64,000 bases of DNA, taken from positions 46,944,057 to 47,008,056 of the forward strand of contig JASWHV010000008.1 in the NCBI GenBank assembly GCA_030760725.1, read 5' to 3'. Made by a program: the position numbers and the translations under genes. Below, piece by piece: positions 21,128 to 33,875 of the stretch (the first letter of the stretch is position 1; the number at the start of each line of letters is the position of its first letter). The notes below the pieces were generated by a model. That model had not been told where the DNA came from. It worked only from the letters and a program-made list of their open reading frames with translations, and searched no databases. This DNA comes from Neostapfia colusana. Lineage: Eukaryota; Streptophyta; Magnoliopsida; Poales; Poaceae.

Positions 21128-24100
21128 TGTAAAGGTCCCAAAAATATGAATACAAAGAAACTTGAGTTTGCACAAATGTTGGTGTCATGAGTATGAAAAA
21201 GGGGACTGGTTTAAACTTTTTCCACATATGATAACACATGAGAGATTCTTCTAAACAAACTTAGGGTTACTTGCATGTTTGGACCATAGGTGGATTAAAC
21301 CGACAGAATTGAAGTACTCAGGTGCAATGGAAAGGTTTAAAAATCAGAGTTTGAACTAAATGTTCAACACAAATTTCAAATGAGGGAGGACACAATGGTA
21401 ATTCAAACTGTTGTGTTCAAACTCTTGTTTGCAGCAGCTAACCCAAGAATCAGATTGCATATTTGGATTCCTTAGGTCCAAATTAGTGGGTAGGGAAAGT
21501 TTCATTAATTTTTTAAAGGGTTTGCTATCCATTTTCCAAAAAGGATTTAAATGTGCAAAGAATTAAAATATACACTTGAATTTGGATGAAATTTGTCCAA
21601 CTATCCGAATGCAGCTCATTTTTCAACTCCAAACATTTGAATGGACAGTTGCCAAATTTTGGAGATCTTTTGAGGGATAAGGGGGCACTGACTGGTGGGA
21701 CCCACATGGCATAGAGGCAGCAAAAACTTGCCGCTAAAGTCAGAGCAAAGTCTCTGTTTTATTTCTTCTCACCCGAGCAAGGCTGCCGCAGCGTGACACC
21801 GAGGGGCACCGGAAGCCACCTCCTGCCCGTTTTCCTCACGCTGGCGAGCTGCTCGTGCCTGCCTTCACTCCCAGCAGTGGTCAGCTGTGCCACAACACCG
21901 AGAACCCTCTGCTCGTTTGCTCTCACGCGCTAAAGAACCGGGAAGCCACTGCTACTCCACCAATCGCCTAGGAGCTGGTTTTCTCTCGCGTGCAAGCCTC
22001 GGCAAACTGGAAAAACAGCACCAAGGGACTTCCCACGACCTCCTCGCACCATCCCCACGCGATCTAAGCCACAACAACCCAAGAGCTGTGTGTGTTTCAC
22101 GGCGGCCGAAAGAAGCCGAGAGGAGGTGCTCTCGTGGACAGCTTGGCAGGGAGCCTTTCACGGCCGAGAAAGAGTGCTCTTGGATGTGCGAAGACTCCAT
22201 GCTGCTCACCTCCAAATCTTGAGCCAAGTGATTGATCGTCGCCGGAGTATTTCACGGTTTTCTCTCGGCCGGTGCAAAATCACCCTCGGGTACGAAATCT
22301 TCAAATTCTCAATTTCTGTTTTCTTAGAGCCCAGCAAATTGCACTCACAGGAGCTATACTTGACAGTGCCCAAGTTTGCTTCTCAACCCTAGCTTGAAAA
22401 CGGTTGTAGCCGGCGTATTTGAGTGTTTTCCAACGGCGACCGTAGAGGGGGTCGTCGGGTGCACAGTGCAACTATGGTTAGAGCTTTCCCCGAGCTTTTG
22501 TATGGCCATGTCGACCTCCCCTAGCATCCACCGGTGCTTTAGTTCCATTTCACCGAGCTTTTGGTGGGCTAGGATAGCTGGCCGACTCTACCGAAGGTGA
22601 GCCGAGCCGCCGCACCGTTGCCGGCTGGGTTAGAGCCACCCCCGGTCGGGGAAAGATGTTCCAGCATGTTCAGAGTGTGGAATTAGGCCCTAACGGCGAG
22701 GGAGAGCTCGGGAGCTGGCCGTACGTCGGGTTTCAGCGCATCTCCGGCGAGCCCGGCGGTGCGCGGGCGCCGGAGCGAGAGGTAGACGACGATGGAGCCG
22801 GGCCCACATGTCAGCCGCTCAGTGAACCAGTGTGGGATTTTCTGTTGCACGGGATCGTCTGTGACAGTGCAGGAAATAGCCCTGTGGCCCCATGTGGTTT
22901 AGCCGAGGAGTTGACACGTGTTGGCGGAGCCGCTGTCAGAGATTTGAACTTTTCCCGGTTAATTTGAATTCCATTTCCCCAAACTTTAGAACCTCATAAC
23001 TTTTTCTAGGGAGCTCCAAATTTAGTGATTCAAATTGGGTTGGATTCAGATTGGAAAACTCTATCCAAATCTACAACCTAATTTGTATGAAACTCATTAT
23101 TTAATTCTGGAAAATGCTTTAAAACTTTTTAGCAAAAGAATTTTAGAGGGAATTTGGGTGATCCAAAAATCCTAAAATTTGGCTAGAATACTCTTTAGGG
23201 TGTTAGTGAACACCTGTAAAAGATTCAGCTCATTTGGAGTTGATTAATTATGATAATTCTGATTTGAAGTTTGTGTGTTCAAATGAATACAGAAACAATT
23301 CCAGAGAATTTCCAAAACTTGGAAATTCAGTTCTGGGAAATTCTTATCTCCAAAAATCCTAGAACAATTCATGCAGGCCCCATGAGCTATAATTGAAATT
23401 TTAGTTCACTTAATTTGGCATGAACATGTGACTTACTTCAGAATTTATTCCTTTTCGCTTAATTGCTTAGAGAATTGTTCTGAATAAACCACTAAATGAA
23501 AAGTGCTAATTTTTGGTCCAGATGACTTTCTTGTGAAAAGGAACTCACATGAAAATTTTCAGCTCCATTGGATCTTTGGATCACCACTTTTATGTTTAAC
23601 CTCTTTAGGTGCTTAAACATGAATGGGGAAGACACTTAGCACTTGATCATGTTAATTAGCCCAAACCCAAACCTTAGGACCAGTGTCATTTTAAATTCTT
23701 GAACAGAGTTCCAGTTTTTAAACTTGTCTTTAGAACTTGTTAACAAAAGCTTTACAAATAAACATATATGCATATTCATTACGTGTAGCACCTACGTGAA
23801 GAATTTGAAGCAATTAGAGTGGAGATCAAAGAAGAAGGGAAGCGAGTGATCAAGCCTCAAGTGGTCTTCACTAACTGAACTTCATATATATAAGTCCTCT
23901 GCAAAATAAAGGCAAGCCCCGGTTTGCATCAAATATTACAAGTTTTTATTTGTATTCACTTTATATTGTCTAGCATTTTGTTTGTTGCATTAAGTCTAGA
24001 TGGTATGAAACTCCAAATGCATGTCCCAGAAAACCCTGGAGTATAATGTAGAGTAGGTTATGAATTGATTATTACTGCTGATCTCAAGTTAACAAAAGTG

Positions 24101-25452
24101 GATTAAAAGAGATATAACTCGACTAGGCAGTTTCCTACTCGTGAACCGGGATTAAGGGGGATCAATCAGAAGAGTTGGGAATTGATTCTCATAGTTGGGA
24201 ATGGAGACCGGCCAGTGGATGGAAGGCTCAAGGACGTGGTCCTGTGAACCTAGTGTATGTCTGAGTCGATTAAGGCCCGTTCTCGTGTGTGGCCCCGCTG
24301 GACAAGTTTGAGATGTGTACCGGATGCATACTGGCTATATGGGACCCAGGAAACCGATGTAACATGTTAACCTGGGTGTCGAGGCATACCCCAGCGTCTG
24401 ATGCCGATGTTGAAATGATAGAAAAGTCGGCTCTACGAGGGTTTGCCGTAGTGAGACTTAATCCCAGTCGGTGGGACCGGTTTGACATTTGGGTGTCGTG
24501 TGAAAGGTTTCCACATACGACGTTAGTGATGGTTGCTGTCTGCGACGTCGAGTACGGGCGTACGTGTTGTGTCAGCCGGGTGTTTTTCATTGCAATCACC
24601 ATCGCTCACGGTAGTGAGCATACTTGTACACTGAGTCATGACGTAGTAATAATTTGGGAAATGTTAATAATGCTGCGTGAGTAATCCTCATAATGGAGAT
24701 GAGGAATGATCAACACTACTTTCACTAAATTTATTTTCCACCTTGGGCTAGTAGCGTCGAGGCAAAGCATTTCTTGTTTGATTGTGGAGTCTCGACGTTA
24801 ATGGCGCAAGGTCCGTATGAGTCTAGGGTAGTTCACTAAAGTTACTTTCACCTCGGGCAAGCGACATCGAGATGAAGCGGTTCTTGTTTGATTGCGGAGT
24901 TTCGATGCAAATTGCAACGAGGGCTATAAAAGTTGCTTAAAACTTAAAATAAGGACTCTCCTTTAGCTCAAGTTCATACTTTTTGCAAACTTCTATATTC
25001 AGCTCTCTATTTTCAGCATGTAGAGTTTCATGACTAGGGTGATGGTTAAGTCTTGCTGAGTTTCATGCTCACGGATACTGCATGAGTTGTTTTGCAGGTA
25101 ATAACACTACGCTGATAAGTACGGGTGTCCGATGAGACTCGGAACTCTCCGAGTGGTGAACTCATGGTAACCCTGCCGCTGCTATTGTGATTCGTGTTGC
25201 TAGGGAGAAGGATCCGCGGGCTGGACGTCTTCTCTGTTGCTTAGCATAGATATGTGACGTGAGTTGTATTAGTCTTCCGCTGTAGATTATTTGGAGAAGT
25301 ATTTGTAAAAATTTACACTTTGTAACCTTCCGCTTGATTTATGTAATCTGATGCTTTATTATGTGTGCTGTTGGGTGCCGCATCGCACGGCACCACCCAA
25401 TGCAATTCCCGGGCGAGTGGCACGGCCCCGCGATCGGATCCGGGCCCTCACA
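21128..25452 (+). repeat. 3' LTR of Element 2 (4,325 bp)
   Basis: It is the partner of 10521-14804. It has the TCP-type palindrome at 21695-21705, the TATA-like run near 23885, two copies of the gtttcttgtttgattg box (near 24770 and 24880, both with point changes) and the U5 hairpin near 25374. It ends ggccctcaca, followed by atcca. Confidence 0.93.
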
Positions 25453-26085
25453 ATCCAGACCTCTCGCGTCTCGCCATAAGCAAACTTGTCAGTCACTCTG
25501 AGGCTGTCCAAAGAAGGGACAATTCTGAACCTGCACATGTCACATGCGTAGCGCAAGTGACACGTGATGGTTCGAAACGGGTGACGCATAGGTTACGTTA
25601 CTCAGTTTTGATTCATTCAATACCATCATAAAAAACATATTTACGACGGTTTTCATGTGTTCCAAAGCGAGATGAAGGAAAGAAATAGAGAAAGAAATAG
25701 AAAAGTTAGGGGATCGGCAGTCTATGTCTCGTGTACGCCGCTATATTTCAACGAGTGCTTCGCGTCCGCATCGGCACCGTTCGCCTCGAAGCCCGGCGCA
25801 ACAGATGTCCTACTATTAATTATCCTACTACATGCTCTCATGATGGTGTATATAGCTAACCGTCATGAAGCGAATAATTAACACTCAATTTCATACAATT
25901 TTCACACAATTAATTAATAAACAAAACATAATTATTAAAAAATTCCGGTGGCGGCGGGCGGGGTGGGCTGCCGGGGTCAGGGGTGCACCGTGGCCCTGGC
26001 GGGGGCAGCACATGGCGGAAGAATGTGGTGGCGACGGGGGCCAGGAGGCAGCTGGGGCTGGAGCGGTGGCTTGGGGCCGAGCAGG
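25453..26085. other. Unassigned sequence between Elements 2 and 3
   Basis: The first 490 bp are unremarkable with short ORFs only. From about 25945 to 26085 it becomes very GC-rich, with open frames on both strands that give only Gly/Ala/Pro-rich translations. No CACTA terminal repeat was seen. It may be the remaining 5' part of the CACTA element, a captured gene fragment or old host sequence; I cannot tell. The last bases (gcagg, 26081-26085) are the presumed left target duplication of Element 3. Confidence 0.4.
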
Positions 26086-29000
26086 TGTGAGGACCTGATG
26101 TTCTCGACATCCAGGATCTCGCTGAGGGGTGTTGCGATAGACAGTACCGGATAACACACGTCAAAGACATCAAAGCGGATGCTTAATTTTATTACATAAA
26201 CTTGTTTATAAACATAGTTACAATAAAATAACATTATAGTCTACACTCACGGGTGTAGACTAAGCAAAAAGTCCCACATTCAGCCCGTGAACGTGATCCC
26301 ACTAGCTACACACACCACACTAACACGGCGGCATGCACGGCTCTCACTCGACGGTGGTTCCCTCTGGGAGATCCGTCTCATCCTCGGGAGCCTCATCATC
26401 ATAAGACCCTGCAAACGCTTCAACAACAAGCAGTGAGCACTATGGCACAGCAAGACTAACCCATCTTATCTAAACATGCAACTCTACATGCTGGAATTGA
26501 AGTGTACAATGGGAAGTACTTTGCATAAGGACTCGCCTAATTAGTTGACTCTTACTTCCAGGGTTTATCCTCAAATTAGTGGAGAACCTTGGGCTAAGCC
26601 ACATAGGAAGTCCACAATCAAACAAGAAACGCATTACTCTTATGCGCCCTGCCTGAGATTGAAATAGAACTTTGATTTGCTCTAATCTAAAGCACTTCAT
26701 TAACAATCAACGTAAATCTTTCAAACAACAACTTTTAATCATGAAATCTAGCCTGTTCTTTTTTACGTCATGGTACAGTGAACAGGTGGTACTCACTGAC
26801 GATGAGGGACGGCGATTATAATCGATTTACACCAGCAAGGTTACCCGAATAACCCGTGACGTACGCCCGTACTCGATGTTGCCTAGAGCAACCATCCTGG
26901 ACGTCGTACACAACCATCTTTCACTCGTTAGCCAAGTGTTAAACCGGTCCTATCGTCCCGAGCAGGAGGTCTCTACGCGGAGCATCCTACGGTGCCCACT
27001 AGACGATTTACACCTCGCTGCTCTAAACCAACCCTCTGGACGACAAGCAATGCCTCAACATATCGCTATACGAATTACATCAGTTTCCCGGTTCCCATAT
27101 AGCCGGTATGTTTTCAGTACAGTTCTAGCTTATTCAACAGGCCCGCACACGGCTCGGTCCTTAATCAACACAAGCAGAACTATGGCACCTAGGCCCCAAC
27201 GTCCTTCTTCCCTTACTCTGCTCGGTCTCATTTTCTTGCCATATGATTCATTGTCTCTCTAACGGAGTAGTGTGCCTCTAACCCTATTCTCACGAATAGT
27301 TCCAACAACTCGACTTGTATCGAATCCTATAACATTTGAGAATTGCAGTGGCTACTCAAGGATCAAATTTTAGACCCAACCCCCTGATTCTTTTGGCTAT
27401 GCACTTGGGTTTCGAATCAAGATGCTAATGCATATAGTATGAAATTCATAATGGAAGTGATCAAAACATAAGACTCTATAAACAGGTTAATGCAAACCAG
27501 AGCTTGCCTTGCTGCTGGTCATCGACTAAAGGTTCTTCCGGAGAGATACAGTCCAGTATCTCCAGGTCTTTCTCGACCTTAGCGACTACACGAAATAGAA
27601 ATAACAAATATATGTCAACTTAAATGGACATGTGTTGAAGTGCTAATGTGAATACAAGAACTCTGGCTAGACAGCCCTGTTGACTTTGAAATTTTTTGCT
27701 GTGGTTTGACAAAAAACCTAAACAGAGACTTGCCAAATTTCACCTGAAGAAAATCTCATTTGAGACCTGCACAAATAAATGTGTATTTGGGCATAATTAG
27801 AGCTTCTAAGGTTTTCTAGGGCTTTTCATGTAGCAAGCCATAACTTTTTGGAATTGGTTTCGAGTAATTTGGAGAATCCTAGAGCAAGTTATGAGCTAAT
27901 GAAGTTGAGAGAAATTCTGAAAAATGTTTCTGGACATTTTTTTCTTTGGGTCAGTTCACTTAATCACACCATTAGGGGGACTTAATGAACTTGTATGAAC
28001 CTGAAATTTTTCATGTGACTCAGGGATATTACAATTAACATCCTGGCAAAATTACATAATTTTCCACAAAGGAAATCTCCAGTTAAAATTCCCAACAATT
28101 TAAATTTTGTGGAATTAATTCCGGAGAAATAAATATATTCAAAGGCTCAAACTTCTTTTGTTGGAAGTACTGATCTGAATCCAACAAAATTTGGTTCACT
28201 TTTGACAATGCTAGCATAAGTTATGTGTGTTTGAAGTTATGGGAAATTCTGGAAAAATGAAAGCTCGCGAAATGTTTAAATTCTGACCGCAGGGTCCACT
28301 GGTGACGTGGCACCACCGAAATATAGGACACATGGGGCCACAGACTCAATCGCGCATTGTCACAGAGTGATCATGAGCCACAGAAGGTCTGGCGCCCGAA
28401 AAATATAGACTAACACACGGGGCCGTGGGTCGTCTTCAACCTCACGCTCTCGCGCCGGCCCACCGCCCCCCTCGCTGGAGTGCTCGCCAGCAGGGCGCTG
28501 CAGGGCGTCAAACTTCTTCATTCTCGCCGCCTGGGGGTTTTCAGGCACGAGGAATCCATTTGTGATGTGAACTCGTGCTGCCCATGACCGGAACATGGCC
28601 GGCGACGTGAGGATGCTTTGAGAGAACTTTGGCTTCATCAGCCGTCCTCTCTAGCGCCCCAACAGCTCTAGTAAATGGTCCTAAAGCATCAGGGGAACCT
28701 AGGGAACATTAATTTGGAAACCCATGAGATCGGGGATGGCTCTAAGTAGCATGTCACCATGTGACCTAGGTTACCCAACACTGTGGCAATCGGAAAACAT
28801 AGAAATAGTCCTTCTGCAGTTGGTTTCCCGCTAGGGTTGTGAATAGAACTGACCTTTAGTCAGTCTTGATCCTTCGTGCACGATTTGGTGGCATCTAAAC
28901 TAGAATCGAAGTGGAATTTTACAGATTCTTACCCGGAGGTTATTTTGCACACGCTGGAAGAAAATCGGCGAATTCACGGGTGACGGTGCACGGCTTGATC

Positions 29001-30091
29001 AGTGAGTTGGGGAGGAGCAGCGTGGAATCTGGGCGCTCCTCTGGACGTCCTTGATCAAGTGTGAAAGCTTCTGAGCTGGGCCGCCCACCTGAGCACCGAA
29101 CGGTGGCAGTTTCCGGTCGCTGCGAAAATGTTCAGGTGTGGGCGAGGAAGGCCAAACTCAGCTTGTGTTCGTGACTAGAATGTAGGAGGGAAGGTTAGGG
29201 TGACGTTTTGCAGCTCAGGGAAGATTCACATGCGAGCTACCACGGTTTCCCGATCGATCACAGAGGCAGTGGCGTTTTCGGTTGAATTCATGCGCGAGAG
29301 AGAGGGAGCTCGTGTGTTTCGGGGTGGTGACGAAAAGATCACGCCGTGGGTGATAAGAGAGTCGAGCAGATGGTCTCCAGCACGATCAGGCGAAGCAGGA
29401 GGTGGTGATCGATTCAGCTCGGTGGCGCGCTCGTAACCGGCCCGAAGAACAGAGCAAACCGAGTTCAGTCGGTTTCCAACAAATGGTTCACTGACAGTAG
29501 GATGCCACCTCTCCGATTTTGTCCAAAAAAATTGCATTCCTACTGCTATAAATATTGTGACCACACTGTCCATGGTAATTTGATCAAACCACATTTTGGC
29601 CATTTGAATTTCAACAATTCAAAGTATGCAATGGTTTGGATGAATTTGCAGCAAAGGTGCACATTGAAATTCAAATTTAGTTTGAATTGGCTACAAGTAG
29701 CTCATGTCAAGATCAACCCAAAATGGGATGAAATTTGGTGTATGAGCTCACAAAAATGTGCTTAGTGTGAATATGAATCCTTCTTTTCAATTCATGTGGT
29801 GGAAGTAGTTTGATTTTGAATTTATGTTCAAACTAGCCATTTTAATGATTGTATCCAAAAGTACCTCAAAGAGGTTTGGATTTGTGCGAAAATTGGCAGG
29901 AGTTAATAGTGTGCTCATACCCTATATGATGTATGTGGTAAATACCACTTTTGAATTTTGTGAGTTTATCTCCTAATAACTCTATTATGGTGGTTGCTTC
30001 CTCTTCAAATGTGTTCATGTGTTTACCACAAATGAGCTGATGTGCGTGGGTGATGAACACTTTTACCAAGTGAAAAACTTGGGCCCTTACA
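26086..30091 (-). repeat. 3' LTR of Element 3 (about 4,006 bp, inverted)
   Basis: Read on the minus strand it starts TGTAAGGGCCCAAG and ends near 26086 (tgtgaggacc on the plus strand). The right end is fixed by the adjoining polypurine tract. The left end is placed by alignment to the LTR end of Element 4 and is good to about 10 bp. It contains the inverted gtttcttgtttgattg box at 26611-26632 and a decayed version of the U5 hairpin near 26135. No coding sequence is supported inside it. Confidence 0.82.
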
Positions 30092-30126
30092 TTCCTCCCC
30101 CCTTAAAAGAATCTCATCTCGAGATT
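30092..30126 (-). promoter_or_regulatory. Polypurine tract of Element 3 with inverted repeat
   Basis: The complement of ttcctccccccttaaaaga abuts the LTR (30092-30110). AATCTC-atctc-GAGATT at 30110-30126 is the associated inverted repeat. Confidence 0.82.
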
Positions 30127-30186
30127 ATAAGGTAAACATGAGAGAGATGGTTGTGGAAAATTAGCGGATGTGCAACGTTAAAAATT

Positions 30187-31126
30187 CCGGATAATTAGCG
30201 TGAAGAAACTCTTTGCTTTCCGATTTCGCTTCATCCGCGGAGTGATTGCTCCATAAAACTTTATAGAACCACAACGTTCAGTTGTGTGGGATTCGGGCCT
30301 TCTCGTCAATGATCTGAACGGGTTCCTCCTGATACGTGAGATCCGGTTTCAGTTCCTTGATATCTCCCAGCTGAACGATGATTGAAAACTTGAGGCACTT
30401 CCTCAGCTTAGTGATGTGGAAGATGTCGTGCACACTGGAGAGTGTCGCTGGTAATTCCAGCCGGTATGCAACGGATCCACATCTTTCGAAAACCTCGAGT
30501 GGACCGATAAATTGAGGTGCCAACTTTCCTCTTACCCCGAATCTGTTTACACCCTTCATTGGAGGCACGCGTAGATAAACGTTATCACCGACCTCAAACT
30601 GTAAAGGGCGTTGTTGGGTGGTTTTCAAGTTCGATTGAATTGTCCAAACTTTCTCTTCCGTGTTGTTGACAAGATTAATCCTGAAAAGACCCTTTCACCA
30701 GACTCACACCATTTCAGTGTGCGCGGCATATTCTCCCATACAGCACCTCATAGGGCGCCATCTTGATGCTGGCCTGGTACCCATTGTTATATGAGAACTC
30801 GTCTTATAGTAAGTGATCATCCCAATTCTTACTGTGGCTTATAGCACAAGCCCAAAACATGTCTTCCAAAATTTGATTTACCCGCTCCGTTTGCCCATCC
30901 GTCTGCGGGTGGTATGCTGAACTATGGATCAATTTTGTACCCAATGCAGCATGTAACTGCTCCCAGAAACGAGACACAAATAAAGTGCCTCGATCTAAGA
31001 TGATAGCGTGGGGTACGCCGTGTAAACACAAAATCCATGAGATGTACAATTCAGCATACTTCTTGGCGCTGTAGTTTGTATTGACCAGTATAAAATGGGC
31101 GGATTTCGTGAGCCGGTCAAGGATTA
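30187..31126 (-). pseudogene. gag-pol: Integrase and chromodomain-like end of Element 3 pol, broken
   Basis: On the minus strand, 31049-30804 encodes the integrase core (LHGVPHAIILDRGTLFVSRFWEQ, HPQTDGQTERVNQILEDM) and 30628-30278 the GPY/F-like module (GKLAPQFIGPLEVFERCGSVAYRL). After a frame change near 30278, TLWFYKVLWSNHSADEAK is the chromodomain-like end. There are frameshifts between the blocks. At 31050-31126 the reading DRLTKSAHFI is visible and is cut by Element 4. Confidence 0.85.
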
Positions 31127-32143
31127 TGTAAGGGCCTAAGTTTCTGGCACATACTCAAAGTGTTCATCACAACACACACACTTCATTTGAAGAAACTTGA
31201 TGTACACATTTGAAGAGCAAGTAAATACCATCAACATGCTCATTAGAGAATAAACTCACAAAATGCAAAAGTGGCAATTCCCACATGCATCACATAAGGG
31301 CTTGGACATATGAAAAAGTCTTACACCTTGCTAGGAATTTCCATGCCCAATTTCACCCAAATCCAAAACCTTTTTGAGGTCTTTTTGGGTATAACTAGAA
31401 AGAGGGTGGTTTGAACTCAAATTCAAATTCAAACTGTTTCTATCCCATGAATTCAAAAGTGGGAGGCATATTCTTACTCAGCACATTTTTGTGAGCTCAC
31501 ACACCAATTTTAACTCCATTTGGAGTTGATCTTGTCAGGAGCTAAGTTTAGCAAATTCAAACTTGATTTGAATTTCAAATCATATGTGCTGAAATTTAGT
31601 CAAACAAAACCCAATTTGAATTATATCCAATTCAAATGGTCCAGGGGTATATAATTCAAATGACCAGGGTTAATTGAGTCTCTACTGTTCAGAGCAGTGG
31701 GAAAAATTTAATTTCAGAGGTTAAAACCTGGGTGGGACCCACATGTCAGCCTCTAAAGCAAATTCAACCGACTGAAGATTCAACACTCGGTTTCTCGGGC
31801 TTCATCCGAGGGCGCCACCGAGCTGGTCACCGGGACACCTCCTGCTCTGGCTGGCCCCGTCGACCGACATCGCCCCTGCCTTCTTATCCCCGAGCCCGAA
31901 CTGGCGAGAGAGGCATTCGTCTGTTTCTCTGCTCCCTCGCGCAACAAACGCAGATCTTTCCGCCGCCCTCTCGGTTGATCAGAAAAGCCCGTGATCACAG
32001 CCGCTCCACTCCCTCCAAGCTGCAAAACAGCACGAGAGGGTCTCCTTCTCCTTCCCCGTTGCTGGAAATTGGCTGAACTCGGTTGATCTCGCCCCTACCG
32101 AAGGTTCCTTTCGGTGACCTAAGTCCGCCTCACTTCGGGCTCC
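31127..32143 (+). repeat. 5' LTR of Element 4, first piece
   Basis: It starts tgtaagggcctaag and matches the start of the 3' LTR at 62972. It holds a TCP-type palindrome GTGGGACCCAC at 31732-31742, followed by atgtcag. It is broken at 32143 (gctcc) by the inverted solo LTR. Confidence 0.83.
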
Positions 32144-33832
32144 TGTCACACCCGGTTTTTCCGAAGAAACAACCAAGTGAATACAACATGTATGCCAGGA
32201 TCATTTTTTCATACATGTGATGACAAATAGTGAAGCATCATTTATTACAAGCCTGGTGTCGAATATAAATAAGTCTTACATAGCAAATGTCTCGATGGAC
32301 AATAATAAGTTCATCACAAGTAAATAAACTAGCAGCGGAATAATTATTCTCGTAGGCTCCATCACAGGCGTTGCCCGGGGGTCGCCATGAACCTAGAAAC
32401 CTTCTTCGGGTCCAAAGTCTTGGTCATTATACACCACCTCATTATCTTGACCTGAGCAGCAATATAAACCAACAAAATGTGCAAGGTTGAGTACCGATGG
32501 TACTCAGCAAGTGCGGGAAAATTATATCATGCATGGCTAGAACAAGGGGAGGTGGAACTCATGGTTAACGCACTATGCAATTAATTCCTATCACCTTAGC
32601 TTATTAAGCACCTACATTACTACACAGGTAAAATGGTCCCAATCTCCCATCCCTTCATCATAATCAAATAACCATAACCTCATTTCCAATGTTAAGCTCC
32701 CCGCTTAACATCCACAACTTCCAAAACCATCAATCCTCTAATCATGAATAAGTCCAAGCCGCTCTTGACCGTGAGCACGGCTGTCATGACAGTTTTGACT
32801 CTGCAGAGTTTGTACCACTGTACCCACATGTAGTGATTTCATCCTCCGTTGCCGGGTGGACTAAAAGAACCTCCATTATGCCAATGGCTACGAACCACAT
32901 TCACACTTCCCAGGTGTGTAGCCAGGAGATCACTACGAAGCCTTTACAAAGGGATTCCCGACGAGCATGGGCCCACTGAGGTTTCACCCCTAACAGCATA
33001 CAAGAGGCTCCAACCCCGCTGCAGTGGCCCCCTCTTGAGCCTTGCGGTTCATATGGTAGTCCAGCTGACACCTATTCCCCGCACCATCCAACACACCATA
33101 CTACGCCGGGGATACACCTAATTAATTGGCCAAGCTGCCCCATCTCAGCATGTGGTTGGCATTGTAAAACTAGGTTACATGCTCCATGAACCGGTCCTTA
33201 GGATCCAGGCAAGTACTAAACACAAACCCAAGTCTCGTGCACCCAGCACACAACCAAAACATCCAACTTGCCTTGATCCCTACCTCTACATAACTCACAA
33301 TATCTCATTCAAGAGTATGGTAAAATAAATGATGATCTCATATCCCAAATATCCCATTCTAAGCATGGCTAAGCATATGCATAATAATAAATGACATGAT
33401 AAAATAAATCCCAACCCAAGCTACAAGGAAACAAGGTAATGCAATTCTAAGGAAACTTCCTAGCATGGGTTTCATATTTAAATTGACAATGCAAATAACT
33501 CTAGCTACACATCCTAGCATAGGATCAAAGTGGTCAAGGACACTTGCCTCCTTCTTGCTGCTCTTGAAATGGGTAGTCCTTATCTTGGTAAGGAATAACT
33601 TGCTCTTGAGCAGGTTCTACATCATACCATCACACATAGCAAAAGAAAAACAACAATCCATAAGACATAGTTCACACTTCCACTTCATACAAACCACACA
33701 TTCATATTCATGAAATTCATTCACCATTATATGTGTTGTGGTTACTCTATGTATATTGATTTGTGGCTTGCATACACTTTTATGTATGTGTATGTGATAC
33801 CTACTTTGGTGTTCACATTTATACTTACATAC

Positions 33833-33875
<43 letters not shown>

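Larger units (their letters stand above)
10521..25452 (+). mobile_element. Element 2: complete but decayed Ty3/gypsy chromovirus
   Basis: It has two LTRs of about 4.3 kb (10521-14804 and 21128-25452), a primer-binding site, a 1.7-kb leader, a heavily mutated gag-pol and a polypurine tract. The ends are TGTAAAGG ... CTCACA. Flanking 5-mers are attca and atcca, consistent with one target duplication carrying a single change. In the first 190 bases the LTRs differ by about six substitutions (roughly 3%), which at 1.3e-8 per site per year suggests an age near one million years. It sits in what looks like CACTA sequence. Confidence 0.92.
26086..31126 (-). mobile_element. Element 3 (minus strand), right part outside window
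   Basis: A complete 3' LTR (26086-30091), polypurine tract and the C-terminal part of pol are visible, all on the minus strand. At 31126 it is interrupted inside the integrase, at the DRLTKSAHF segment, by the start of Element 4. Its remaining pol, gag and 5' LTR should lie beyond 64000. LTR start and chromodomain sequence show that it is of the same family as Element 4. Confidence 0.85.

Noticed and set aside
25891..26234. Gly/Ala/Pro-rich ORFs on both strands
   Set aside because: Caused by high GC content. No recognisable domain or intron-exon structure.
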